Positions 27,201 to 35,371 of a DNA stretch of 64,000 nucleotides are shown in pieces. The translations under genes and the position numbers were made by a program. Below the pieces are notes generated by a model. It did not search any database. It was not told the origin of the DNA and saw only the letters and a list, made by a program, of their open reading frames with translations. Origin of the DNA: Saxidomus purpurata (Eukaryota; Mollusca; Bivalvia; Venerida; Veneridae). Position 1 is the first letter of the stretch; each line of letters starts with the position of its first letter. The stretch lies in NCBI GenBank assembly GCA_022818135.1, contig JAFMSR010000012.1, positions 28,416,178-28,480,177 of the forward strand. The letters run 5' to 3'.

Positions 27201-29831
27201 TAAACAGAAAGTTTGAATCAACTAAGTGCGCTTTTTCTAACCAAGTCAAAGACCTCTAGTTCATATATTATAAACAATGTCTGAGTGCTGTATTAAAACT
27301 AATGGGTAAATAATGGCAGTGTTAGCATTACTGGTTATGCCATGGTAACATAATGACTATAATGATTAGACTACAGGTATAGTTCACACTCCTCCTTTTT
27401 ATAATTTTAAATATAAATCATGAAAAGTTTTTAAAAAACATACATTTCTTGTTCTGTTATATATTTATTCTAGGTTGACATAGTTGTAGGCACCCCTGGC
27501 AGACTAGAGGACCTTATATCTACTGGAAAGCTTGCCCTATCAGGTGTCCGCTTTTTTGTGCTGGATGAAGCTGTGAGTACACCCTGTCAAAGGAGCACTT
27601 GTATCCATTTACTATTACATCACTTCTTACCTCAGAGGAAGTTTTGAAATAAACATGATAAATCTGATTTTAGGACATTGAATATTGAGACAGTAAGACT
27701 GCCACATAAATTGAATTTGAAAATTTGTAAACAGTTATCATAGTGCAACAAATCTAATCCAGACTCTCTGGAGTTAATGCCCTTGATTTCTGAAATGTAA
27801 CCAAATTAGCGCATTGAATTCTCTATCTTGGAAGTCCTATCTGTAGTCATCACCAAACCTTGCCACATTGTTCATTGGCATAATATTGTGGCCAAGATAG
27901 ACAACTAGCCGGATTGCAGGAAGACTTTCTGGAGTTGTTGTCTTTGAATTTACAAAATTTTACCAATCTCAGTCTTGGAAACTTTATGCAAGTTTTAGGT
28001 AATCTGGTTATATTCATTTACCAGCCACATTGTCGGAGATGCTGCAGTTATAAAGTTGCAGCTACCCATACTTTATAACATGTTTGACAAGGGTAGTGAT
28101 GATCATTGCATATACTGTAAGATTCACAAATGCCGCATGTGTAGTTTTTTAGCTCACCTGGCTATGCCAGGGTGAGCTTTTCTGATCGATGATTGTCCGT
28201 CGTACGTCGTCCGTCAACATTTTGATTCAAATGACATCTCCTCTGAAACCTCTAGGCCAATGTTGATAAAACTATGCAGGAATGTTCCTTGCATGAAGCT
28301 CTACCAAAATTGTTCAAAGAATTCCATTCCATGCAGAACTCTGGTTGCTATGGCAACGAATAGGAAAAACTTTAAAAATCTTCTTCTCTGAAACCACAAG
28401 GCCTAGAGCTTAGATATTTGGCATGTAGCATTGTCTAGTGAACCTCTACCAAGATTGTTTAAATTATGACCCCCAGGTCAAAATTGACCCCGCGCGGGTG
28501 GGCACTTAGTTTTTGCATAGGCTTATATAGGAAAAACTTTAAAAATCTTCTTCTCTGTAACCACAAGACCTAGAGCTAAGATATTTGGCATGTAGCATTG
28601 TCTAGTGGACCTCTACCAAGATTGTTCAAATTATGACCCTCGGATCAAAATTGACCCCGCACGGGGGTAACTTAGTTTTACATAGGCTTAATTATATAGT
28701 AAAAACTTTAAAAATCTTCTTCTTTGAAACCACAAGGCCTAGAGCTTAGATATTTGACATGTAGCATTGGCTAGTGGACCTCTACCAATATTGTTCAAAT
28801 TATGACCCTCGGCCCAAAATTCCCCCCCCGGGGTCCCTTGGTTTCTAGGCTTAATTATTGGTAAAAATTAAAGACCTCTTCTTTGAACCACAGGCTTCTG
28901 GGGGTCACTCTAGTTAAATTACACCCCGGGTCAAAATTTCCCCCCCCCCGGGGTACATAGGCTTATATAGGAAAAACTTTAAAAATCTTTTTCACTGAAA
29001 CCACAAGGCCTAGAGCTTAGATATTTGGCATGTAGCATTGCCTAGTAGACCTCTTCAAAGTTTGTTCAAATTATGCCCCTGGGGTCAAAATTGACCTTGC
29101 CCGGGGGGGGGGATCATTTGTTTTACAAAGGCGTATATAGGAAAACTTATTTGGTATATAACATTATCTAGTGATCTTCCACCAGGCAAGTGGACTTGTA
29201 CCAAGCTGAGGGATATAGGACCATCTTGGCCCTCTTGTTTATCTTTCAGAATTTTTGTTCCATTTAGTATATTCTATAGGCCATAAATGTGAGTGGGTGG
29301 GGGACACATTTTTGGAAGGATGTATAGAAGATTCCAGGATTATTTAATCAGTTAAAATGAAATCTGATGTATTTTGTGTCATATATGACCAGGATGAAAA
29401 TTAAGTATCAGTGTATGAACTTATATTAGCATACAACATAATAAACTGTTGTTTGAATAAGACAGCAGTATTGATATATGCTGAGAAGTTTACCTCGGTA
29501 CTCACATTTTGATATTAATTTTGTTATGAATCTTAGTATATTGTTTTATTCATAGATGCTTGAAAAAGGTTGTTCGAAAATATTTTTTTCTTCTGAGCCC
29601 TTGTAGTAAAAATAAAGGTTTGACTTACAGATTTAAAGAAGTCACATGTGACTTATGTTGAAAGTTTGTATGTATTTTTGTCTATTTTAGGATGGGTTAC
29701 TGAGTCAAGGTTATAGTGACCTTATTAACAGAATTCATGCCCAGATTCCCAAGGTGACCAATGATGGCAAGCGTCTACAGATGGTCGTCTGCTCAGCTAC
29801 TTTGCACTCATTTGATGTGAAGAAAATGGCT
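3250..29831 (+). CDS. DDX1: ATP-dependent DEAD-box RNA helicase DDX1 (N-terminal two thirds, 12 exons readable)
   Basis: Spliced translation from twelve GT-AG exons gives ~388 residues that follow animal DDX1 in order: N-terminus ([13 protein letters not shown]), ILGGGDVLM, Walker [11 protein letters not shown] (Lys52, the same number as in human DDX1), a SPRY insert ([28 protein letters not shown]), motif Ia PSRELAEQ, a GG motif, Ib TPGR, II DEAD (split DEA|D by an intron) and III SAT. A SPRY domain inserted between motifs I and Ia is diagnostic of DDX1. In animals DDX1 acts in RNA processing, tRNA ligase complexes and RNA:DNA hybrid unwinding (family knowledge). Missing: an intact exon for the ~29 residues that start the SPRY core, and everything after motif III, including the second RecA domain. 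All readable exons are open and correctly phased, so the copy looks functional rather than dead. The C-terminal part is probably lost to the assembly gap. Confidence 0.93.
3430..3441 (+). promoter_or_regulatory. Canonical YY1-type site in DDX1 intron 1
   Basis: CAAGATGGCGGC matches the full YY1 consensus (AAnATGGCGGC core) and lies 165 bp downstream of the DDX1 exon 1 donor. YY1 sites just downstream of the transcription start are typical of TATA-less housekeeping promoters, which suits DDX1. The ATG inside it opens only a 28-codon frame and is not called as a gene. Function is inferred from the match alone. Confidence 0.5.
6102..6593. mobile_element. MITE with ~75-bp terminal inverted repeats
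   Basis: The left end (AGCAGGCTGGTAATATTGCC, then AAGCCCAATCAAGCTTTTA) is mirrored at the right end (ends GGCAATGTTACCAGCCTGCT, with AAAGCTTGATTTGGCTT inside). The interior of ~330 bp is AT-rich without a coding frame. It lies in DDX1 intron 1. Superfamily uncertain. Confidence 0.75.
7810..8840. mobile_element. hAT-like non-autonomous element
   Basis: Termini TAAGGATGGGAA... and ...TTCCCATCTTTA are inverted repeats followed by AATATTCGAATAT-type subterminal sequence. The 8 bases outside each end (ATTTAAAC and GTTTAAAC) agree at 7 of 8, a decayed hAT-size target duplication. 1031 bp, no transposase frame. Confidence 0.75.
8861..10164. mobile_element. hAT-like non-autonomous element with perfect 8-bp target duplication
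   Basis: Termini CAGGGATCAGGAAA and TTTCCTGATCCCTG are inverted repeats, flanked on both sides by CCATATAT (853-860 and 10165-10172 in local thousands, i.e. 8853-8860 and 10165-10172). The CAGGGATCAGGAAA end and 8-bp duplication are typical of hAT. Interior 1.3 kb with many CGGTCCGG/CCGGTC blocks; short open frames inside show no transposase motif. It starts 20 bp after the previous hAT-like element. Confidence 0.88.
10272..10664 (+). mobile_element. Pearl-like element, family A (short copy)
   Basis: Starts with the hairpin AGCTCATCTGGCACAAAGTG/CCAGAGTGAGCT and ends CATCATGGCCCTCTTGTTT, the two ends shared by all family A copies in this window. The core carries the AGGAAA(A)ACTTAAAA..AAACCACAAGGCCTAGAGC unit. 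It lies in DDX1 intron 1. Confidence 0.8.
10710..10761 (+). CDS. DDX1: DDX1 exon 2
   Basis: After a ctctatttcag acceptor it encodes [17 protein letters not shown], near identical to human DDX1 residues 6-22, and ends in phase 2 (ag|gtcag) to complete a Ser codon with exon 3. It covers the helix ahead of the nucleotide-binding fold. Confidence 0.93.
11787..11850 (+). CDS. DDX1: DDX1 exon 3
   Basis: After a ccctag acceptor it encodes [20 protein letters not shown](M), matching the Q-motif-like [20 protein letters not shown] stretch of human DDX1. It ends in phase 0 directly before the Walker A exon. Confidence 0.95.
12065..12140. repeat. Short inverted repeat
   Basis: CACCAAAAGTGATATTTTCAC is mirrored by GTGAAAATAACCACTTTTGG; it forms a ~21-bp imperfect stem. 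A small fold-back remnant in DDX1 intron 3. Confidence 0.6.
12279..12300. promoter_or_regulatory. CRE-type palindrome pair
   Basis: TGACGTCA (12279-12286) followed 7 bp later by GACGTCA. The perfect 8-mer is the CREB/ATF consensus. It lies in DDX1 intron 3 next to a repeat; function unknown. Confidence 0.35.
12345..13500 (+). mobile_element. Pearl-like element, family A (long copy)
   Basis: Starts AGGTCACCTGGCACAAAGTG, then a (TCCGTCC)-type tract, then five to six ~160-bp tandem units (GAAACCACAAGGCCTAGAGC...ACCTCTACCAAGATTGTTCA...GGGTCA). It ends in the palindrome AGGGCCATCATGGCCCT followed by CTTGTTT. Occupies most of DDX1 intron 3. Confidence 0.85.
13510..13605. repeat. Inverted repeat (~35-bp arms)
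   Basis: CAGTGAAAATAAAAATGGTAATCCACTGTTT is mirrored by AAACAGTTACTGTGGATTATCACTTTTATTTCACTG with a tiny loop. A small fold-back element adjoining the family A copy. Confidence 0.7.
13817..13846 (+). CDS. DDX1: DDX1 exon 4 (Walker A micro-exon)
   Basis: A 30-base exon encodes [10 protein letters not shown], helicase motif I, between tttcag and gtaagt. The ATP-binding lysine is residue 52 in this reading, as in human DDX1. It lies between two insertions of the same pearl-like repeat family. Confidence 0.95.
13911..14425 (+). mobile_element. Pearl-like element, family A (5'-truncated, diverged)
   Basis: Contains family A wording (TTTTACATAGATTTTTATAGG, TCAAAATTGACC) and ends GGCTGTCATGGCCCTCTTG. 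The AGCTCACC hairpin end is absent. It lies in DDX1 intron 4. Confidence 0.7.
14470..14800. repeat. Direct duplication, 183-bp spacing
   Basis: The block starting GTTTGTCAGAAGCAGGCAGA at 14491 recurs at 14674 and stays nearly identical for over 100 bp (…TTCACCCTAGAGGTA…). Two copies in DDX1 intron 4. Confidence 0.85.
14941..15031 (+). CDS. DDX1: DDX1 exon 5
   Basis: Encodes [20 protein letters not shown] followed by a Lys/Ser-rich linker ([10 protein letters not shown]), which matches human [20 protein letters not shown] and the basic linker into the SPRY insert. It ends in phase 1 (g|gtaaat). Confidence 0.94.
15485..15670. mobile_element. pogo/Tigger-like MITE fragment
   Basis: Starts CAGTGAACTCTGTTTATAAC and ends GTCCGGAGTTTACTG followed by TA. 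CAGTAAACTCC-type ends with TA insertion are typical of the Tc1/mariner-pogo group. It is related to the larger element at 34516-35371. Located in DDX1 intron 5. Confidence 0.55.
15777..15824 (+). CDS. DDX1: DDX1 exon 6
   Basis: Encodes [16 protein letters not shown]; the WQMNxYDRG core is the conserved entry to the DDX1 SPRY domain (human KWQMNPYDRGSAF). It ends in phase 1 (atg g|gtaag). The next residues should be A-I-x-x-D-G-L, the expected exon 7. Exon 6 can also join exon 8 in frame. Confidence 0.92.
15825..17609. other. DDX1 intron sequence, no gene seen
   Basis: AT-rich sequence between exon 6 and the first exon 7 array. Searched for an intact exon 7 in both phases; none was found. Confidence 0.5.
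17610..17823 (+). repeat. ~32-bp tandem array of a 3' splice site plus exon 7 start (array 1)
   Basis: About four degenerate units of the form tttcag-CTATTGACCCAGATGG-ttgtata. After the AG, reading on from the phase-1 base left by exon 6 gives A-I-D-P-D-G, the residues expected at the start of DDX1 exon 7 (human A-I-G-S-D-G). The last unit runs directly into the decayed exon copy at 17803. Confidence 0.7.
17803..17909 (+). pseudogene. DDX1: Decayed DDX1 exon 7, copy a
   Basis: Flanked by an acceptor (ttatttcag) and a good donor (cag|gtaaat). It keeps traces of the expected exon: ATTGATCCCGGATGGTTTG (I-D-P-.-D-G-L with one extra base) and CAGTCACGA (Q-S-R), but in different frames. The frame that would join exons 6 and 8 has a stop near the start (tctattga). 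The conserved EWHGCRATKG core of DDX1 is not legible. At 107 bases it is longer than the 87 expected. It looks like a duplicate eroded by indels; assembly indels are the alternative. Confidence 0.5.
18401..18690 (+). repeat. ~32-bp tandem array of a 3' splice site plus exon 7 start (array 2)
   Basis: Eight or nine units of the tttttcag-ctattgaccc-agatg-ttgtata pattern. Most units carry a pyrimidine tract plus AG followed by CTATTGACC. It is the same unit as the array at 17610-17823 and is followed by the second decayed exon copy. Confidence 0.75.
18680..18767 (+). pseudogene. DDX1: Decayed DDX1 exon 7, copy b
   Basis: Between tcttttcag and caag|gtaaat. At 88 bases it is one more than the 87 expected for this symmetrical (phase 1-1) exon. 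GGAGATTTGCTATGT reads G-D-L-L-C, then one extra base, then Q-R and 17 further residues to GCTGGACAAg, which joins exon 8 as A-G-Q-G-R-Y-Y-Y-E. A stop occurs early in the joining frame. The conserved EWHGCRAT stretch is gone. Confidence 0.5.
18768..21645. other. DDX1 intron sequence with a third degraded duplicate
   Basis: 18768-19080 parallels 17910-18250 (shared GTAAATATC, TTGTTTAATAT, TTTGCAGAT, TCATACATTATA landmarks), continuing the duplication that includes the exon 7 copies. Around 19060-19140 there is a faint third unit (ATTGTTTTTAG...TTTTCAGCTTTG). The rest holds short open frames (20666-20887, 21161-21400) that I could not tie to any family. Confidence 0.45.
21646..21806 (+). CDS. 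DDX1: DDX1 exon 8 (SPRY core)
   Basis: Encodes [19 protein letters not shown]...[20 protein letters not shown]...QFDSYGE, almost identical to the SPRY core of fly and human DDX1. It enters in phase 1 and leaves in phase 0 (gag|gtgagt). Confidence 0.96.
22208..22357 (+). CDS. DDX1: DDX1 exon 9 (SPRY)
   Basis: Encodes [19 protein letters not shown], then [18 protein letters not shown] and FFAAVVLK, matching the D-x-IGCxLD and SKNGxDLG SPRY motifs of DDX1. Phase 0 at both ends. Confidence 0.95.
22776..22973 (+). CDS. DDX1: DDX1 exon 10 (SPRY end, motif Ia)
   Basis: Starts NAEMSFNFG (human NAELKFNFG), passes [15 protein letters not shown], then a variable Ala/Ser/Pro linker, then [17 protein letters not shown], which contains motif Ia in the PSRELAEQ form used by DDX1. 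This exon rejoins the SPRY insert to the first RecA domain. Confidence 0.95.
23220..23333 (+). CDS. DDX1: DDX1 exon 11 (GG motif)
   Basis: Encodes [20 protein letters not shown] then [18 protein letters not shown], which matches human QFKKY...[22 protein letters not shown]. Phase 0 at both ends; donor gtatgt. Confidence 0.94.
23820..23900. repeat. ATC/CAT trinucleotide microsatellite
   Basis: Interrupted run of ATCATT, ATCATC and AGCATC triplets in DDX1 intron 11. Confidence 0.85.
24597..24775. repeat. Dispersed repeat, copy 1
   Basis: About 170 bp (from CACTCAACCGGTTTAGAAAC to GACTTAAATAGAAATAAAA) that recurs at 51936-52096 with ~85-90% identity by eye. Copy 1 is uninterrupted, while copy 2 has a family A element directly after AAATAGAAA. 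Confidence 0.8.
26110..26956. mobile_element. TA-flanked MITE (TTAGCGC family)
   Basis: Left end CTGTAAGTTTACTTATATTAGCG and right end CGCTAATATTAAAACACAG are imperfect inverted repeats with TA directly outside both. Several internal TTAGCGCA words. 847 bp, no transposase. Tc1/mariner-type target site. Located in DDX1 intron 11. Confidence 0.7.
27474..27572 (+). CDS. DDX1: DDX1 exon 12 (motifs Ib and II)
   Basis: Encodes [20 protein letters not shown] then [11 protein letters not shown], covering motif Ib (TPGR) and the first three residues of motif II. The intron splits DEA|D. It follows a 4.1-kb intron that carries a TA-flanked MITE. Confidence 0.96.
28151..29240 (+). mobile_element. Pearl-like element, family A
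   Basis: Begins with the hairpin AGCTCACCTGGC-tat-GCCAGGGTGAGCT, then GTCCGTCGTACGTCGTCCGTC, then ~160-bp tandem units. It contains a C/G-rich damaged stretch at 28810-28950 and ends ACCATCTTGGCCCTCTTGTTT. Located in DDX1 intron 12. Confidence 0.87.
29691..29831 (+). CDS. DDX1: DDX1 exon 13 (motif III), last recognised
   Basis: Encodes [20 protein letters not shown] then [20 protein letters not shown] and DVKKMA, completing DEAD and giving motif III (SAT). Human DDX1 continues with EKIMHFPTWVDLKGEDSVP; no exon for this or for motifs IV-VI was found downstream. A pearl-like element starts 140 bp later and runs into the assembly gap. Confidence 0.96.
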
Positions 29832-29971
29832 GTATGTTTGTTTTTTGATAGTCTATGGTCAGACATACAGGTCTAATGGACCTCTGAGTTAAGACAATGT
29901 TAACGTGTTATATGAATTTAAGGTCCCTAGGGGATTCACTGAAGGAGACTGTAGGTTTAACCTCCATTTCT

Positions 29972-30286
29972 AGCTCACCTGGTACAAAGTGCCAGAGTTA
30001 GCTATTAGGATTGCTTTCCGTCCGGGGTCCGTCGTACGTCCGTCCACCATTTCCTTCAAATGTCGTCTCCTCTGAAACCACTAGGCCAATGCTGATGAAA
30101 CTTTACAGGCATGTTTCTTGCATGAAGCACTATCAGAGTTGTTCAAAGAATTCCATTCCATGCAGAACTCTGGTTGCTATGGCAACAAATAGGAAAAACT
30201 TTAAAAATCTTCTTCTCTGAAACCACGAGTTTAGATATTTAGCATGTGGCATTGTCTAGTGAACCTCTGCTAAGATTGTTTAATTT
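29972..30286 (+). mobile_element. Pearl-like element, family A (runs into gap)
   Basis: Starts AGCTCACCTGGTACAAAGTG, then GTCCGTCGTACGTCCGTCC and the first tandem unit, cut by the run of Ns. Repeats of this family probably caused the assembly break. Confidence 0.85.
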
Positions 30287-30786
30287 NNNNNNNNNNNNNN
30301 NNNNNNNNNNNNNNNNNNNNNNNNNNNNNNNNNNNNNNNNNNNNNNNNNNNNNNNNNNNNNNNNNNNNNNNNNNNNNNNNNNNNNNNNNNNNNNNNNNNN
30401 NNNNNNNNNNNNNNNNNNNNNNNNNNNNNNNNNNNNNNNNNNNNNNNNNNNNNNNNNNNNNNNNNNNNNNNNNNNNNNNNNNNNNNNNNNNNNNNNNNNN
30501 NNNNNNNNNNNNNNNNNNNNNNNNNNNNNNNNNNNNNNNNNNNNNNNNNNNNNNNNNNNNNNNNNNNNNNNNNNNNNNNNNNNNNNNNNNNNNNNNNNNN
30601 NNNNNNNNNNNNNNNNNNNNNNNNNNNNNNNNNNNNNNNNNNNNNNNNNNNNNNNNNNNNNNNNNNNNNNNNNNNNNNNNNNNNNNNNNNNNNNNNNNNN
30701 NNNNNNNNNNNNNNNNNNNNNNNNNNNNNNNNNNNNNNNNNNNNNNNNNNNNNNNNNNNNNNNNNNNNNNNNNNNNNNNNNNNNNN
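30287..30786. other. Assembly gap, 500 N
   Basis: Exactly 500 Ns, the usual placeholder for a scaffold gap of unknown size. The missing DDX1 3' exons may lie here, or the join may be wrong. Any frame read through the Ns is meaningless. Confidence 0.98.
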
Positions 30787-32029
30787 CTCAGTAATATCCT
30801 ATGACAGATACATGGACAGACTTACATCAGAACAACAACAAGCTCAATTAAAGCTTATATAAGTTTTATTATTTTAGATTGCACAACTCAAGCACCATCT
30901 TTCGTATTAAAGCAGACATTTTCTTTAAGTTTCCTGCCAAAAGTTTTTCCTAAAGAAATTTAAAACATTCTCAGTTTTTCAATTTGACAAACAAATCCAT
31001 ACCTAGTGAAAATTGTTTAGAGAGCATACAAAATATTACATCATAAACTAACAATGAAATATATGCATATTTCACTTGTTCACCCCACACAAATCTCTAA
31101 ATAACCTGTCAGAATGAACAAAAAGCACAGTGTCCTAGCCCATTACTGGCTGCATGATTTATTAAAAGCATTAATTTTTCCATATTGGATGACTGGGGAA
31201 AAAATTGCTATCCGCTGTGCTGCACTTGATTGTGATAGTATAAACGTGTTTCTTCAGCTTCTCCAATACAAACAGGAGATGAAAACTCCAATACTCTACC
31301 AGAGCCATACCACAATGCGGCAGTTTCACCGAGGACACTATCTCAACATCACAGTTATTTATCAGCTTTAACTTACAAGTTAGTCACAGGACACATCCTT
31401 TGGTATGATTGGAGTCTCATCATAGTTTACATTCATAAATAATCACTCTAAAAAATGAAGAAACTATAATTTCAATTACTTAATTAATATTGCAGTATTT
31501 TGATATGGTTTGTCAGAGAATATGCTGATTTAATATGATGTGGAATATGTCAGTGGGATTATAAGTTCCAAAGAAAAATCTTTGTCATACAGGTAAGTAA
31601 TATATAACATAACCTTTTTGTGTGTAATTAAGTCACACAACTAAATTTCAAATGTAGAGATTTTAGAAAAAAGCTAGAACTAAAACTAAAACTTTTATGA
31701 AAGTCTAATTGATGGTGAAGATCTATATATAAAACAATCATCGTTATCATTTGAATATTAATTAATGTGGAGTTCTACTTAATAAATAAATTATCTAATA
31801 TGATAGATACATGTATTGTCAATTGGTAAATATTATTCATGAATTTCCCCTTTGTTTATTCAAAAATATTGCAAGAGATATTACAAGAGTATTTATGCGA
31901 ATTGTAAATTTGTAAATAAGTTTGTGTCTGCTGTCAGAATGCATGTCTACGCATAGGAATTACTTAATTCATAGCACAAGAGTGTCACATTAATCTGTAA
32001 TACTCACCTTAGTCAATGAGTTTTAAACA
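30787..32029. other. No supported gene
   Basis: AT-rich. A stretch at ~31190-31370 is open on both strands and somewhat less AT-rich than its surroundings, but no family was recognised. Confidence 0.4.
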
Positions 32030-33170
32030 GAGAGTAACCTCTGGGAAATTCTGTTCTACTGTTTACGAACAGTTCTTGAATTATTCTAGAACATTAAGAA
32101 CAGTTCTTGAACATACCACAACCATTCTTAACAGCTGTTCAAGAACATCTGTATCTGCTTACTGTTCAAGAACATCATTTAAGAACAGTTTTTGCATTTT
32201 TTAAGAAATAATAAAGTTCTTAATTGTTCTTGAATTGTTCTTAAAATGTTCTAGAATACGTTCTTGAACAGTTCAAGAACATTTCCAGGACATACATGTT
32301 CTTATAGTGTTCTTGAATATTTGAAGAACCATTCAAGAACCAAGTTGTCAAGAACAATTTCAGAACATTTTAGGCCAGAACAATTTAAGAACAGTTCAAG
32401 AACTTTAAAGTGGCCCATATACAAGTGCTATACAGATTAAAGTTATCTCACAATTTGCATGTATATAGATGAGTCTTTTTAAATGAAACTCAGCTCATTG
32501 TAGATTTTACGGCAAGTAATATCAACTGATCACATTTTAAAAGGAAATAATTTGCAACTTAGTGCTAACTATTTTGAGCTATTGCAGAAACAGTATACAT
32601 ATATTACTGTAACAATTTAAAGCAATTTTTATCCTTGATTAAAAACTAGGAAACAAAATGCGATGTCATTTTCAAAATTCAGTGGAAGTGTTCAAGCATT
32701 CAGGTTCTTGAAGTGTTGAAGAACAGCTCAAGAACTTCTGTTCTTGAACAGTTCAAACACTCTAATTGTTCTTTAAAAGTTCTTAAAAACAGTTCTTAAA
32801 GTGCTCTTAAAGTATTCAAGAACATCTCAAGTACTGTTAAAGAAATGTTAAACTGGACAATTTCAGGCACTTTTTACGAACAGTTGAAGAACTTCTGTTC
32901 AATAACAGTTCAGGTATTCAGGTTCTTGAAGTATTTAAGAACAGCTCTAGAACTCTGGTTTTTTGAACAGTTCAAGAACTCTAGTTCTTGTACTGTTCTA
33001 AAACAAAGTTCTTGAACTGTTCAAGAACTGTTTAAGAACTGTTTTTAAGAACTCTTCAAGAACATTTTGTTCTTAAAATTTGTCAAATTTCTCCAATTTA
33101 ACATTTCTTAAAAAGCACTTAAGGTACAATTCTTGAACAGTGAATGAACAGTGAATGAACATTTTTTTTA
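32030..33170. repeat. Field of GTTCTTGAAC / GTTCAAGAAC palindromes
   Basis: About 20 TTCnnGAA palindromes (mostly TTCTTGAA, TTCAAGAA, TTCTAGAA) in two clusters, 32040-32410 and 32700-33150, often paired as TTCTTGAACAGTTCAAGAAC. Copies differ in spacing, so this is a degenerate palindromic satellite rather than a clean tandem repeat. Confidence 0.85.
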
Positions 33171-33813
33171 ACTGTTTTGGAATGGAGCAGAGAAATGACA
33201 CAATGAAATTAAGTGACTAAAGAAGTAAAAGCATTCTAATTTCAACTTGAAAAGCTGACAATAAGCAGTCTTAATACTATATCAGTTTTTGTTCAGTCCT
33301 ACCATTTTAGCTTCTCATAGAGTATTTGATTAATTTTAAAACTGTAGAGGCTATCATATTTTATAACATTGTTAAAATTTTATTTAAAAAATCAGGGAAA
33401 GTTCATTTTAAGTAATTTAAAAAAGATATTTGAAAACTGGAAAACCTACTTTTGTTTTTGAAAAGGCAAAATATAATTTATCAATTATCTTGTTAAACTC
33501 AAATTTACAACTCAGTATTGTCATATCAGATGCAATATGTCATATTTTTCCTTCTGAGAAGACTAGTAATGGACCTTTAAGCTTTCAGAGCTTTACTTTT
33601 ATTCTTTCATTTTGAAAATGATCAGAGGCTTGTGTGTCTTTCAAAACTTTTAAAACATGTTTTTCAAATTATGTAAATTTAGAACCCCTGTAGTGAATTG
33701 CTAAGTAAAACATTATTGCCATCTTTGAAACGGCAAACAAAGCTTTGAGCAGATATTTAACTCATCTTTATCATAGAGCACTTTTGCAAAAATACTTTTA
33801 AAATTGCTCTGGG

Positions 33814-34287
33814 CCACAGGCTTCTAATTTATACTGCTCAAAAATCATGACTGCTTGAATATAATCTTAGTGCAAAGAAACTTTTATATGAATCTATTTG
33901 GTACCATATATAATTATATAGTCAGTCTATAAAGCCACAGGCTTCTAATTTATACTGCTCAAAAATCATAACTGCTTGAAAATAATCTTAGTGCAAAGAA
34001 ACTTTTATATGAATCTATTTGGTACCATATATAATTATATAGTCAGTCTATAAAGCCACAGGCTTCTAATTTATACTGCTCAAAAATCATGACTGCTTGA
34101 AAAATAATCTTAGTGCAAAGAAACTTTTATATGAATCTATTTGGTACCATATATAATTATATAGTCAGTCTATAAAGCCACAGGCTTCTAATTTATACTG
34201 CTCAAAAATCATGACTGCTTGAAAATAATCTTAGTGCAAAGAAACTTTTATATGAATCTATTTCGTACCATATATAATTATATAGTC
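33814..34287. repeat. 121-bp tandem repeat, four copies
   Basis: Units start at 33814, 33935, 34056 and 34178 (CCACAGGCTTCTAATTTATA). They differ at only a few positions, indicating recent expansion. Each unit holds ATATATAATTATATAG. Confidence 0.93.
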
Positions 34288-34515
34288 TTTCACGGAAATC
34301 AAACCTCAGCAATATTGGAAGCACTCATGACAGTCTGAAAAAGCTTTGTATTGGAGCAGTCAAAAAACAATGGAACCTTGCTGTCAATTTCTGCAGAGAA
34401 AAAACGTCATGAAAGTTTTCCCGTTCCATAATGTCATAGCAATTTGAATTTCTCACCCAAATTTGAATGAAGATCTTTTCAAGAAACTTGCATTTTGTAA
34501 TGAAATAGCACATTA

Positions 34516-35371
34516 CAGTAAACTCCGTATATATCGACTCCGGATGTAACGTAACTTCGGATATAACAAACAGTTTTTTTGGGCCCGATTTTTTCCCTTC
34601 TTTGTTTAATGTAAAAATATACGGTTATATCGTACTCCGGTTATAAGGAAACTTCGGATATAAGGAACAATATTTTCTAGCCTAACAATGCAAAATGTAT
34701 AGTAAAGTCATCGTATATATCGAACTGCAAATATATTATGTTTCGAAGAGTAAGACTGCATTTTTCTTTTGCAGTCTGCATTTAATTTTTTATAGTGCAC
34801 TTGTAGCTATTATTCATAAAGATAAAGGTAAGTTATCACAAATGTGTAACGTTTTGGTAAACTAGTTAAATGAGAGTACAAACATAATTGCTAAGTACGA
34901 TATCCTAGTGATAATATTTCCGTAAATAATTCTGAGCGTTTCTAGTATGCAGATTGGATGAAATCCCATTTTGGGAAAAATACCTTGTTAAATATTTCAA
35001 GTTATTGCAAGTTAACGAAAATCAGCTTTCTTCAATTGTATTTGTTTAAGAATTGCCAATGAAAACATGAACAGTAACTGTCTTTTTTATGTTTTATTAA
35101 TCTATACAATTATTTTACATAGATTGACGGGTATAGAAAATGATAACAGTTACAGATTTTTATAACTCTTCAAAAGGATGTAGGAAAATCAAAAGTTGAT
35201 GGTTCGAATTTATTACATTTGACTATAAAAATACTTGTTCGATATATATTTTAGTTCGATATGTATACATCGTATATAAGGAACTTGTTTGATATACGGA
35301 TATAAGGAACTCCGGATATAAAGAACAAATTTGATAGGTCCCGAGGAGTTCGTTATAAGCGGAGTTTACTG
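34516..35371. mobile_element. pogo/Tigger-like MITE, TA-flanked
   Basis: Starts CAGTAAACTCCG and ends CGGAGTTTACTG, with TA directly outside both ends. Subterminal repeats of TCGGATATAA / TTATATCCGGA type occur at both sides (…ACTTCGGATATAAGGAAC…). 856 bp with no transposase frame. Confidence 0.82.

Noticed and set aside
30246..30794. A 182-codon open frame
   Set aside because: It is almost entirely the run of Ns.
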